Shown here: piece by piece, positions 6,626 through 15,464 of the stretch
Layout of the letters: each line of letters begins with the position of its first letter
Position numbering within the stretch: the first letter of the stretch is position 1
Source: Tengunoibacter tsumagoiensis
GTDB lineage: Bacteria; Chloroflexota; Ktedonobacteria; Ktedonobacterales; Ktedonobacteraceae
Direction: 5' to 3'
DNA length: 64,000 bases
Assembly (NCBI RefSeq): GCF_003967535.1
Contig: NZ_BIFR01000001.1
Coordinates: 2,541,001 to 2,605,000, forward strand
Notes under the pieces: generated by a model
Database searches by the model: none
The model's input: the letters and a program-made list of their open reading frames with translations, nothing else
Told to the model about the DNA's origin: nothing
Translations under genes and position numbers: made by a program

Positions 6626-8578
6626 GTGGTCGCAAATGATTGGGTGAAATTAGGCGATGATCTCCGCGTTCTGAATGAGACCGTCGGACGGGTATTGCAT
6701 AAGCTTAATGAGCAGGCGCAGAAGCTGGAGGTGGCCGTTGAAGGCCGCTATGTTAATGAGAGTGGAGATCCACGCATCAAATTGCTAGCGGAGTCACTTC
6801 ACTTTAGTCGGGTAGTGGAGGTGGAACTGCGACGAGCAAATCAGAATCTTCAGCGGCTCCGTACACTTCTTCCGACTGATTCTACTCCTGGCTCATCTCC
6901 ACAACATCTCCTTACTCATAGCAATGATCAGTTCGTAACTGCAAGTCTACCAGAGAATGAGCGGATGGCCCTGACGATAACGGGCCTGACGCAAGAGCGG
7001 AATGAATTAGAGACGCTGTATGGCATTGCTCGCACGCTGAACTCAACTCTGGAGTTTGATGAAGTGCTGCGTCTGGTGATGGAGCAGGTCATCAGTTTTG
7101 TGAAAGCTGAGCGTGGCTTTTTGATGCTGGTCAATCCTCAGACCGGCCTGCCAGAGCTCACTTTTGCAAGGGATGCGAACGAGAAATCAGCCTCTGAGGG
7201 CGAGTTTGCTCGTGCTCGCATCAGCAAAAATATTGTGACAAGAGTGATTCAGACCCGTTCTCCTCTCTTGACGGATGATGCACAGGCTGATGATGCGCTC
7301 AAAGAGATTCAGAGTATCATTGCCTATGGTATTCATTCCATTATGTGTGCTCCACTAATTGTGCGCGGTGCCTGTATTGGGGCAGTCTATGTCGATAGCC
7401 GATTTAATACACGTCTCTTCCAACCCAAACATCTCGAACTACTGCTCGCCTTCTGTAACCAGGCCGCGATTGCCATCGATAATGCGCGCCTTTTTGCTGA
7501 ACTGAATAAAGCCATCAAGAAGGTGAGCGAAGATAAGCAGTATATGGATAATATTTTCGGTTCCATTGCAAATGGAGTAGTGACAACCGATTCGAAGGGA
7601 CTGATCACTACATTTAATGCAGCGGCCAGTATTATTCTGCGTTTGGATCCGATCAAGGTACAGGGTATCCATTATACTGAAGCCTTTAAGGAGATTGCGG
7701 ATGGAGGGTTAAGCGATCTATTGAGTCGAGCCCATCTGCAACACGAACATGGAACGATTGTGACCCAATCGATTGATTGTCAGATTGTGGGACGAGACGG
7801 CTTGATCAATCTTAGCTGTTATGTCAGTTCATTGCGTGATCTGCAAGGCGAACACATTGGAATTGCTCTCGTCATTGATGATCATACCGAGTTAAAGCGA
7901 TCGGAGGCGCGGGCAAAGGAGATCCGACGTATTTTTGAGCGCTATGTTCATCCCAATGTGGTGCAACAGCTGATCCAGAATCCGCTGGCACTGAATCTCG
8001 GTGGCGAGACCAAAGAGATCTCGGTGGTCTTTGCTGATATTCGTGGCTATACCCGCTTAAGCGAGATGTTGCCGCCTGAAGAGGTGATGCATCTGGTCAA
8101 TCGCTATCTGAAACTGATGTGCGAGGCCATCTGGGAAGAGGAGGGGACACTGACGGCGTTCCAGGGAGATGCACTCATGGCGATCTTTAATGCGCCATTG
8201 CAGCAACGGTTGCATGCGCTTCATGCGGTCAGAGCAGCCTGGAAGATGCGATTAGCCGTGCAAAATTATCAGCAATCGTTGCCTGAAGAGAGCCGTGTCT
8301 CCTTTGGCATCGGCGTCAACACTGGTCTGGCCACGGTCGGTAACGTTGGAGCCCAGGAGCGGCTCCAGAACTATACCGCGCTGGGTGATGTTGTCAATAT
8401 CGCATCCCGTTTACAGAGCCACGCTACTGAAAACAATATTTTGATCAACGAATCAACGTACATGCAGGTGTATCGCTATATTCAGACTGGCAAGGCATTT
8501 CCGCTCGCCGTCAAAAACAAGACCACTTCTTTGACTGTGCGCTATCTGCTAGGAGTAAATCCTGGCCGCCCGGTATAA
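6626..8578 (+). CDS. GAF-PAS class III nucleotidyl cyclase
   Basis: A soluble sensor-cyclase of about 650 residues from GTG 6626. The frame is open from ATG 6533, but that codon lies inside the -10 box; GTG 6626 has GGAG seven bases before it. Domains: coiled N-terminus, GAF (about 130-290), PAS (about 305-420), class III cyclase catalytic domain (about 460-625). The two metal-binding aspartates are present (FADIRGYT and FQGDALMAIF), as are the Asn and Arg of VNIASRL. The lysine that selects adenine, normally KxxGD, is alanine here (AFQGD), so ATP specificity is doubtful: the product could be cGMP or another nucleotide, or activity may be altered. It converges with the GNAT gene, with only 7 bp between stops. 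Confidence 0.88.
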   Translation: MVANDWVKLGDDLRVLNETVGRVLHKLNEQAQKLEVAVEGRYVNESGDPRIKLLAESLHFSRVVEVELRRANQNLQRLRTLLPTDSTPGSSPQHLLTHSNDQFVTASLPENERMALTITGLTQERNELETLYGIARTLNSTLEFDEVLRLVMEQVISFVKAERGFLMLVNPQTGLPELTFARDANEKSASEGEFARARISKNIVTRVIQTRSPLLTDDAQADDALKEIQSIIAYGIHSIMCAPLIVRGACIGAVYVDSRFNTRLFQPKHLELLLAFCNQAAIAIDNARLFAELNKAIKKVSEDKQYMDNIFGSIANGVVTTDSKGLITTFNAAASIILRLDPIKVQGIHYTEAFKEIADGGLSDLLSRAHLQHEHGTIVTQSIDCQIVGRDGLINLSCYVSSLRDLQGEHIGIALVIDDHTELKRSEARAKEIRRIFERYVHPNVVQQLIQNPLALNLGGETKEISVVFADIRGYTRLSEMLPPEEVMHLVNRYLKLMCEAIWEEEGTLTAFQGDALMAIFNAPLQQRLHALHAVRAAWKMRLAVQNYQQSLPEESRVSFGIGVNTGLATVGNVGAQERLQNYTALGDVVNIASRLQSHATENNILINESTYMQVYRYIQTGKAFPLAVKNKTTSLTVRYLLGVNPGRPV

Positions 8579-8585
8579 GGCAAGG

Positions 8586-9473
8586 CTAGAGATATTTTCG
8601 CATCACAAAGCCCATCGGTTGCAGACGGATAAAGCCAAACCATTCATAGAGCCGGTGAGCATGATAGTTATCCTCTTGCGTATTGAGCATAATGCGAGAG
8701 ACGCGAGATCGCTCAAAGAAACGGATCGCTTCCGCCATCAGACGAGCTCCGATACCTTTCCGTTCGAAGGCTGGATCGACGGCGATGCGGATGAGATAGC
8801 CGAACTCATCGTCTAGAGCATTAAACTGATAGCCTACGACCTTTCCTTCCCATTCAACCACCACAAAGTAGGGATGGGTCGCGGCAATGTCCTGAAAGGC
8901 CGTGGCATCATAGCGCCAGAGGTCTTCAAAGCAGAGCTCTTCCAGCCTGAGTAGAGCAGGCATGTCGCCCAGAGGTTGTTCAGACGTACTCCGCAGATTG
9001 ACCGGTCGGAGCGTTACTGCCAGGTTGCCAGCAGTAGGGATCGCCATATCATATTTATCGTAGGCATACAGATTGCGAAATGGCAGAAAATTTTGTTTGA
9101 TCAGCACGGTACGTAACCAATCGTGCTCAATATCATTGCCCGAATAATGGAGATAGCGCACCCCACGTCTCCGTAGTTGTTCCTCAAGTGCTTCCAGCAA
9201 AGAGGTGAGTAGCCCTATATAGGATCGGCTCTCGGTCCAGCTAATGCCAAAGCCTCCAAGCCAGGCTGAGGGTGCATTGAGCGTCTGTGAGAGGAGAAAG
9301 CTATAGAGCGAGCTTCCACTAAAGGCTCCTACAGCTGGATAGCGTGTGAGCAAAAGAGGAAGTTCAGTAGCTGTAAACCTCTGATAGATATATTCAGAGG
9401 TTCTTAAAAGACGTTCAATTGCATATTCGTCGGTTTTTGTCAGAATCCGAATCTGTTCATTGTTATATGCCAT
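8586..9473 (-). CDS. GNAT-family N-acetyltransferase
   Basis: 295 residues. The C-terminal half is a clear GNAT fold: IRIAVDPAFERKGIGARLM carries the acetyl-CoA-binding R/Q-x-x-G-x-G/A pattern, followed by MLNTQEDNYHAHRLYEWFGF, as in RimI-type enzymes. The N-terminal half (about 1-150) resembles a second, degenerate acetyltransferase domain. Substrate unknown. A TATAAT sits on the reverse strand at 9487-9482, only eight bases before the ATG, so the mRNA may be leaderless or nearly so. Confidence 0.8.
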   Translation of the reverse strand: MAYNNEQIRILTKTDEYAIERLLRTSEYIYQRFTATELPLLLTRYPAVGAFSGSSLYSFLLSQTLNAPSAWLGGFGISWTESRSYIGLLTSLLEALEEQLRRRGVRYLHYSGNDIEHDWLRTVLIKQNFLPFRNLYAYDKYDMAIPTAGNLAVTLRPVNLRSTSEQPLGDMPALLRLEELCFEDLWRYDATAFQDIAATHPYFVVVEWEGKVVGYQFNALDDEFGYLIRIAVDPAFERKGIGARLMAEAIRFFERSRVSRIMLNTQEDNYHAHRLYEWFGFIRLQPMGFVMRKYL

Positions 9474-9640
9474 AGACCCTCATTATATTGCCAGGAAGGC
9501 ATAGATGGTATGTTTTTTCTCTTCATCGGCAATGACACAAGACTGTTCAGACAATCTTCCTACCTCAGATTGAGTTATCGATGGTCTTCTTATTATATAC
9601 TATAGTATCTGGAGAATGGCAGAATTTGAGGCAGTAAAAA

Positions 9641-9703
9641 CGAACGAGCCAGGAGGTTTTGCTCAGCCCTGAAATGGGGAAGATAAAACCTTCTGGTTCG
9701 TTC
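9641..9703 (-). terminator. Rho-independent terminator after the sucCD-HDAC operon
   Basis: Read on the reverse strand, two long arms (AACGAACCAGAAGGTTTT pairing with its near-complement at 9643-9660) form an 18-bp stem with two wobble positions, followed by TTTTT. It lies 36 bases past the HDAC-like stop codon. Confidence 0.75.
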
Positions 9704-9738
9704 ACTACTGTGAGTTGCCATAGCGAGGAGAAAAAGAA

Positions 9739-10926
9739 CTAATGGGTCTGATCATCACCCTCGGCATCAGGCCCTTTCATCTCGCGCAGGATCCTGGCGC
9801 GATCGGGTTTGGGCGCGTTGCGCATCCGATAGCCAGCCAACTTATGAATCCGGCGGAGCTCAGTAATCAGAAGATCGCTATTGACGCGGTACTCAGGCTT
9901 TTGAGCGGAGCCATAGCTATCGACCACTGCATCATCACCCAATAATTGATTGATCGTTGTTGCCGTACATGCAGCCGTAGCTTCAAGATCGTAGCCACCC
10001 TCCTGCACAAAGATGATCTTGCCATCGCACATACTGCGAGCGATATCGAGCAGGATCTGATTGAGCTTCGAGAAATCTACCGTAGAGAGCAGCATCCCGG
10101 GATTTGCCAGGCCAGTCTGGGCCTCGGTCTCTTTCCAGTGGGCATCAAAGCCAGCGGAGACCAGAATTAATTGTGGATCAAAGCGATCGGCTGCGGGAGC
10201 CAGTACCTGACGGAAGATGGGCTCATACGTCTCCAATCCTGCGCCAGCCGGGAGCGGAATATTGATCGTTGTCCCCAGCCCAGCCCCTTCACCGCGCTCT
10301 TCAGCCAGACCGGTCCCTGGATAGAAAGGAGCCTGATGGATGGAGAAATAGAGTACACGTGGATCGGAATAGAACATCTCTTGCGTCCCATTGCCATGGT
10401 GGACATCATAATCCACAATCAGCACACGTTCCAGACCATAGTGATCCAGCGCATAGCGAGCGGCAACCGCCACATTATTAAAGATACAGAAGCCCATAGC
10501 GGCCTCAGGAACGGCATGATGGCCAGGAGGTCGGACCAGACAGAAGGCATTGTCAACCTCACCCTTAAGGACCGCATCCACTGCAACCAGTGGTGCCCCC
10601 GCAGCCATTGTCGCAGCTTCATAGGATTGAGGTGAGACATAGGTATCAGTTCCCAGAGCCAGAATCGCAGGGGCATTTGTCTGCATATTCTCAGCCGCAG
10701 CGCGGCTAAGATCAGCCACCTCCTGAATATATTCTTCCTCATGGACGGTTGCTAATTCAGCAACGGTGGCGGCGCGTGGGGGGAGCTGCACCAGGCCATC
10801 ACGTTCCAGCCAGTTCAGAGCCTTCAAGACCTCCCAGGCCATCTCAGCCCGTTGAGGTCGCTCTGGATGGCCCGCCGGAACCAGATGCTTGCGAAAGATG
10901 GGATCATAAATAAGGGCCGTGGTCAT
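9739..10926 (-). CDS. histone deacetylase-like amidohydrolase (AcuC/acetylpolyamine family)
   Basis: 395 residues, a zinc-dependent amidohydrolase that removes acetyl groups from lysine or polyamines. All active-site landmarks are present: PGHHAVPE (His-His dyad), VDYDVHHGNGTQ (Asp-x-His zinc ligands), SAGFDAH (third zinc Asp) and EGGYDLE (catalytic Tyr). The frame is open to a TTG at 10941, but ATG 10926 has AAGGA eight bases upstream. It is the third gene after sucC and sucD on the same strand, about 100 bases from sucD, with a terminator after it. Members reverse protein acetylation (for example AcuC on acetyl-CoA synthetase), so the context hints at control of an acyl-CoA enzyme. The substrate is not known. 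Confidence 0.88.
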   Translation of the reverse strand: MTTALIYDPIFRKHLVPAGHPERPQRAEMAWEVLKALNWLERDGLVQLPPRAATVAELATVHEEEYIQEVADLSRAAAENMQTNAPAILALGTDTYVSPQSYEAATMAAGAPLVAVDAVLKGEVDNAFCLVRPPGHHAVPEAAMGFCIFNNVAVAARYALDHYGLERVLIVDYDVHHGNGTQEMFYSDPRVLYFSIHQAPFYPGTGLAEERGEGAGLGTTINIPLPAGAGLETYEPIFRQVLAPAADRFDPQLILVSAGFDAHWKETEAQTGLANPGMLLSTVDFSKLNQILLDIARSMCDGKIIFVQEGGYDLEATAACTATTINQLLGDDAVVDSYGSAQKPEYRVNSDLLITELRRIHKLAGYRMRNAPKPDRARILREMKGPDAEGDDQTH

Positions 10927-11025
10927 GGTTTTTCCTTGCAAAAGAGCGGTCGCTGCCGCTCTAGATTGATAACTGTGAGAACGAATACAGGGAGAGGACG
11001 GGTATGCCGTCTCCTCCTTTGACTA

Positions 11026-11892
11026 CTACTGTAAGACTTTTTTGACGAGTTCGGGGATCTCAAAGATCGTATCGGCGACGGGAACATTCGCAGCCTGAAG
11101 AGCTGCCACCTTCCCTTGAGCCGTCCCCGTATTGCCAGAGATGATCGCACCTGCATGGCCCATGCGTTTGCCAGCGGGAGCCGTTCGACCAGAGACAAAG
11201 GCCACAACGGGCTTACTCATCGTCTTGATATACTCGGCAGCATCTTCTTCGTCGCTTCCACCAATCTCACCGCACATGACGACGGCTCGAGTCTGTGGAT
11301 CTTTCTCAAAGAGCTGTAAGTAATCGATAAACGTTGAGCCGATGATTGGATCACCACCAATCCCAATACAGGTGGACTGGCCGATGCCTGCCTCGGTCAG
11401 CAGCGAGACGACCTCATAGGTCAGCGTGCCGGAGCGAGAGATAAAGCCTACGGAACCAGGCGTAAACATCTGATATGGGATAATCCCAATCTTGCCATGT
11501 CCTGGCGTGCAGAGCCCGGGGCAGTTTGGACCGATCAGGCGAGCGCCCTTCTCCTTCACAACGAGCATAGCACGCGTCATATCGACCACGGGAATGCCCT
11601 CAGTGATACACACAATCAGCTCGATGCCCGCGCTGGCAGCTTCCATGATGGCATCGGCTGCGCCTGGAGGTGGCACAAAAATACAGGTCGCATTGGCATC
11701 CGTAGCGGCCTTGGCCTGAAAGACCGTATCGAAGACAGGGACCCCTTCAGCCGTCTGTCCACCCTTACCAGGAGTGACGCCACCCACAATATGTGTGCCA
11801 GCGGCCTGCATATTGCGCGTATGGTACTGACCTTCGCGCCCAGTAATGCCCTGCACGATCACCCGTGTCGAGTTATCTAATAAAATGCTCAT
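11026..11892 (-). CDS. sucD: succinate-CoA ligase (ADP-forming), alpha subunit
   Basis: 288 residues, the normal length. It makes ATP or GTP from succinyl-CoA in the citric acid cycle, together with SucC. The CoA-binding Rossmann start ([18 protein letters not shown]), GVTPGKGG and the phosphohistidine region [17 protein letters not shown] are intact. It starts 13 bases after the sucC stop, as expected for a coupled operon. Confidence 0.96.
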   Translation of the reverse strand: MSILLDNSTRVIVQGITGREGQYHTRNMQAAGTHIVGGVTPGKGGQTAEGVPVFDTVFQAKAATDANATCIFVPPPGAADAIMEAASAGIELIVCITEGIPVVDMTRAMLVVKEKGARLIGPNCPGLCTPGHGKIGIIPYQMFTPGSVGFISRSGTLTYEVVSLLTEAGIGQSTCIGIGGDPIIGSTFIDYLQLFEKDPQTRAVVMCGEIGGSDEEDAAEYIKTMSKPVVAFVSGRTAPAGKRMGHAGAIISGNTGTAQGKVAALQAANVPVADTIFEIPELVKKVLQ

Positions 11893-11904
11893 CCTTCAGT
11901 CCCT

Positions 11905-13050
11905 TTACTTCTCCGTACGAGCGGCAATAGCAGCGACAATCTTCTCCGAGGCATCGCGCATATCCTTACCCCAGTCCAGTCCTGCGTCCTTCAGAATTGC
12001 GCGACCCTCCTCTGCACCAGTACCGGAGAGGCGGACTACAATTGGTAGACCCTTGGGAAGCTCTGCCTGAGCCAGAATGACCCCTTTTGCTACCTCTTCA
12101 CCGCGCGTAATACCGCCAAAGATATTGACTAGAATCCCTTTTACCTGTGGATCGCGAGCGACAAAAGTGAGTGATTTGCGCATCACCTCAGCCTTTGCTC
12201 CACCACCGATATCCAGGAAGTTTGCTGGCTTGCCGCCTGAGCGAGCGACCATATCCAGTGTTGTCATCACCAGACCAGCGCCATTGCCAATAATCCCCAC
12301 ATCGCCATCCAACTTCACATAGGTCAGGCCTTCTTGTTTGGCCTCAAACTCTAGCGGATTGGCCTCTTCGGGCTCAGACCAGGTGGCATACTCTTTCTGG
12401 CGGAAGAGACCATTGTCATCAATCACGATCTTGCCATCAGCGGCCATGACCTTGCCATCAGTTGTGTACGCAAGAGGATTGATCTCAGCCAGATTCGCAT
12501 CGCTCTCAATAAAAGCCTTCGCCAGACCTGCCAGAATGGCAGCAGCGGGACGGATCACATGTGAAGGGAAGCCAGCGCGGCTCACGATATCCAGAGCCTC
12601 AAAGGGGCGGAGGCCCCAGCGCATATCGATTGGCTGCTGAATAATCTTCTCGGGCGTCTTCTCAGCTACCTCTTCAATATCGATGCCACCCGCGGTCGAG
12701 ACCATCACTACAGGGGCCTGAGACTTACGATCCAGCACAATACCCAGATAATATTCTTCTTTAATATCAATCTTTGACGTGACCAGAACCTTCTCGACCG
12801 TTAGACCTTTAATATCCATTCCAAGGACGCGAGCAGCGGCCTCACGTGCTTGCGTGGGAGTATCACCAAACTGAATGCCGCCGGCCTTTCCGCGCCCACC
12901 CACATAGACCTGAGCCTTAATAACGACCGGACCACCAAGTTCCTGGGCAATAGCTTCGGCCTCTTCTGGTGTCGAGGCTACACGTCCGGGCTGAACCGGG
13001 ACGCCATAGCGTGCCAGAATATCCTTGGCCTGATATTCATGAATCTTCAA
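11905..13050 (-). CDS. sucC: succinate-CoA ligase (ADP-forming), beta subunit
   Basis: 381 residues. ATP-grasp N-terminal domain (YVGGRGKAGGIQ loop) and C-terminal ligase domain (NFLDIGGGAKAEVMRKSL, NIFGGITRGEEVAKG). The family's usual start KIHEYQAK is encoded from TTG at 13050, nine bases after AAGGAG, so I take TTG as start and not the longer frame to 13146. It leads the sucC-sucD-HDAC-like operon. Confidence 0.95.
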   Translation of the reverse strand: MKIHEYQAKDILARYGVPVQPGRVASTPEEAEAIAQELGGPVVIKAQVYVGGRGKAGGIQFGDTPTQAREAAARVLGMDIKGLTVEKVLVTSKIDIKEEYYLGIVLDRKSQAPVVMVSTAGGIDIEEVAEKTPEKIIQQPIDMRWGLRPFEALDIVSRAGFPSHVIRPAAAILAGLAKAFIESDANLAEINPLAYTTDGKVMAADGKIVIDDNGLFRQKEYATWSEPEEANPLEFEAKQEGLTYVKLDGDVGIIGNGAGLVMTTLDMVARSGGKPANFLDIGGGAKAEVMRKSLTFVARDPQVKGILVNIFGGITRGEEVAKGVILAQAELPKGLPIVVRLSGTGAEEGRAILKDAGLDWGKDMRDASEKIVAAIAARTEK

Positions 13051-13101
13051 AATACATGCTCCTTGTGATACATACGGGATACAGCTTCGTATCCATCCAC
13101 T

Positions 13102-13131
13102 ATTGTAAAGGAAAATGACTCGCGCAGGCAA
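13102..13131 (-). promoter_or_regulatory. sigma70-type promoter of the sucC operon
   Basis: On the reverse strand TTGCCT (13131-13126) and TACAAT (13107-13102) are separated by 18 bases, about 50 bases before the TTG start of sucC. Confidence 0.55.
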
Positions 13132-13413
13132 GACAAGAAATACCATGAGTGGCTGTCTACGTCCTGGATTCGAGGCTCTTATCGCGTCTGTCTCCAGGCA
13201 GGCAATGTTTTTGACTACTGACCCCTCTCATTATATGCCCCATAGTTAAAACCAGTCAATGAAAAACCTCCCTTCCCTATTGAAGAAGAGAGGCAAAACA
13301 GACAGTAGGGGTCTCTTTCGTTGAGGAGCCCAACCCGTGCTCCCTCCAATGGAAACAATCGCACATCCACGAGTGTATGAGAGAGCACACAGGGCCAAAA
13401 AAGGCAATGGCCT
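13132..13413. other. intergenic region between MFS exporter and sucC
   Basis: No convincing gene. Reverse-strand frames here are low-complexity extensions of the wrong frame of the MFS gene. A weak hairpin lies around 13323-13345 (GGAGCCCAACCCGTGCTCC). I see no strong terminator for the MFS gene. Confidence 0.4.
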
Positions 13414-14880
13414 CTATGCACTGACCTCCGTAACTGCCAGTTCGAGCGGCTCGGACGTTGGTTCGTCTTTGCCCTTCTGGCGCATCGTCGCCGCCGCATC
13501 TTTATCGCGAATAGCCAGTGCAAAGCCAATCGCTGCAAGCACCAGAATGGCAGAGGTGATAAAGCCAGCATGATAGGCAAAGTAGTTGGGCTCGGTAGCA
13601 CCAGAGGTAGTCGTATGGATTGCTCCAATCGTGCTAATGACAGTACTCGCAATAGCTACCCCAATGGCAGAACCAACCTGGCGTTGTGTATTATAGATCG
13701 CTGAGGCCTGCCCCGTCTCGCTTGCAGTGATAGTAGCAAAGGCAACGGCCTGATTGGGCAAGAAGATATTGCCCATACTCATCCCGATCAAGAACATGAG
13801 TATGCGCATGATCCATAGATTTGTATCTGGTCCCATTACCACGAGGGCGGCCATCATAATCGAGGCGCTAATAATTCCGGCAGCTATCATACGGCGTGGT
13901 CCAATGCGTGGATAGAGGCGCGAGCCAATCTGGACGCCGGTGATGACCCCTAGCGCTTCCGGAAAGGTTGTAAGACCAGAAGTGAGGGCATCGACTCCAC
14001 GCGCCTCTTGCAGGAAGAGAGGGGTGGCATAGAGCACACCCATAAAACCCGCGCTCGTTAATACCGTAATCAGATTGCTATTGCGGAATAGGCCATTGCG
14101 CATCAGGCGCAGATTGAGCATGGGGGTAGCTATGCGCAACTCAACAAAGATGAAGATGGCCAGCAATAGCAGGCCGCCAATCAAACTCCCCAAAATCATG
14201 GGGTTGCTCCAGCCATAGTTGGGACCTTCGCTCAATGCATACATCGTCAGAGCCAGGCCAATGCCAGCCAGCAGGAAGCCGGGGATATCGAAGCGGCTCT
14301 TCGAGCTCTCTCGGCTCTCATGGAGGAAGAGAATGCCAAAAATCAAGGCTGCGATCCCAATGGGGACATTCACAAAGAAGACCCAGTGCCAGGAAAAGCT
14401 GGTTACAAGCAGGCCGCCGAGAACTGGACCAGAGGCTGGCGCAATGACCGTAGGGATATTAAGGATGCGCGAGACCTGAACACGTTCGGCAGGTGGAAAT
14501 GTACGAATCAGCATCGCATTTCCCACCGGAGTCAGTGCTCCACCAGCAATACCCTGTAATGTGCGGAAGAGCACCAATTCTGTCAGATTATTGGCCAGAC
14601 CACAGAGAGCTGAGGCGAGCGTAAAGAGCGCAAGGGCCCCGAGAAAGATTCGACGCGAACCGAAGCGATCGCCTAACCAGCCAGAGGCAGGGATAATAAC
14701 GGCGAGACTGACAAGATAGGAGACAACGATGGCATCGACCGAAGCTCCTGTGATGTTAAAATCACGTGCAATCGAGGGGAGCGCTGTGTTAACAATGGTG
14801 GAATCCATAATGCTCATAAACATGGCGATTACAAAGACAATGCTAATGCTCACCTTTGGATTTATCTTACTATGATACAT
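13414..14880 (-). CDS. MFS drug exporter, DHA2 (EmrB/QacA) family
   Basis: 488 residues with about 14 hydrophobic helices, as usual for the 14-TMS drug:H+ antiporter-2 family. Motif D1 is visible at the first helix (MSIMDSTIVNTALPSIARDF), motif A after helix 2 (GWLGDRFGSRRIF) and motif C in helix 5 (APASGPVLGGLLV). It should expel hydrophobic compounds with the proton gradient; the substrate cannot be read. ATG start with AGGAG ten bases upstream. No linked regulator on its strand; the gene upstream is divergent (LacI) and probably separate. Confidence 0.92.
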   Translation of the reverse strand: MYHSKINPKVSISIVFVIAMFMSIMDSTIVNTALPSIARDFNITGASVDAIVVSYLVSLAVIIPASGWLGDRFGSRRIFLGALALFTLASALCGLANNLTELVLFRTLQGIAGGALTPVGNAMLIRTFPPAERVQVSRILNIPTVIAPASGPVLGGLLVTSFSWHWVFFVNVPIGIAALIFGILFLHESRESSKSRFDIPGFLLAGIGLALTMYALSEGPNYGWSNPMILGSLIGGLLLLAIFIFVELRIATPMLNLRLMRNGLFRNSNLITVLTSAGFMGVLYATPLFLQEARGVDALTSGLTTFPEALGVITGVQIGSRLYPRIGPRRMIAAGIISASIMMAALVVMGPDTNLWIMRILMFLIGMSMGNIFLPNQAVAFATITASETGQASAIYNTQRQVGSAIGVAIASTVISTIGAIHTTTSGATEPNYFAYHAGFITSAILVLAAIGFALAIRDKDAAATMRQKGKDEPTSEPLELAVTEVSA

Positions 14881-15399
14881 GCAGAAAAAGCTCCTGGGAT
14901 GAAGGGCCTTAAGAGGGACATGGTCTGTTTGCTGATATACGTAGTAGTGCCATACGAAGTGGTGAAGAGATCAAAAAAAATCAAGAAAAACAAACTCACA
15001 TTGAGTTTGACTTCACCAGTTACCGGGTCCTACTGATAGAAATATACCGACAATGGATAAACAAGAAGATCTCTCAAGCTTAATACGGTAAGTCATTCTA
15101 TTGTAGTTTTTTTTTACGCTCTTCGTCAATGAACAAATGTTCTTTAATTGATGTATTGGTCTCTTAATTATTACGGATGGTCAATGCGATAGCTTGCGCA
15201 TCCAGAGAGACCATGCCTTTTTGTTGCCCGAGGCCCGTTCGTTACCTTTTAAACCGATTGGACCAGTGTTTTCTATGCACTAATGCGCAAAATGGGTTAT
15301 AGCTATCCCATAACCCATTTTATAAGATAGCTATTTACCGCCATATCCGTTATAATAATAAAATACTATGAAATACTCTTACACCAGAGAGAGTAAAGC
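14881..15399. other. long intergenic region with a perfect 12-bp hairpin
   Basis: About 520 bases between divergent MFS and LacI genes with no gene that I can support. The main structure is an inverted repeat at 15289-15321: AAAATGGGTTAT and ATAACCCATTTT, 12 perfect pairs around a 9-base loop, AT-rich on both outer sides. It could act as a bidirectional terminator or protein-binding site. Confidence 0.45.
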
Positions 15400-15428
15400 T
15401 TGACGTTTATCGATAAACAGACTAAGAT
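15400..15428 (+). promoter_or_regulatory. promoter of the LacI-family gene
   Basis: TTGACG (15400-15405), 17 bases, TAAGAT (15423-15428). The -35 and spacer overlap the palindromic operator, giving a simple design for autorepression. Confidence 0.65.
15405..15418. promoter_or_regulatory. LacI-family operator O1
   Basis: Perfect 14-bp palindrome GTTTATCGATAAAC with the central CG typical of LacI/GalR operators. It matches two further palindromes at 16525 and 16557 upstream of the transporter operon (shared pattern RTTTAYCGRTAAAY). Confidence 0.8.
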
Positions 15429-15464
15429 GCGGACAACTATTCAGGTTTATGTAGGAATACAAAA

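Noticed and set aside
13215..13652. 145-codon reverse frame after and overlapping the MFS gene
   Set aside because: Out-of-frame shadow of the MFS exporter C-terminus; the part beyond it has no support.
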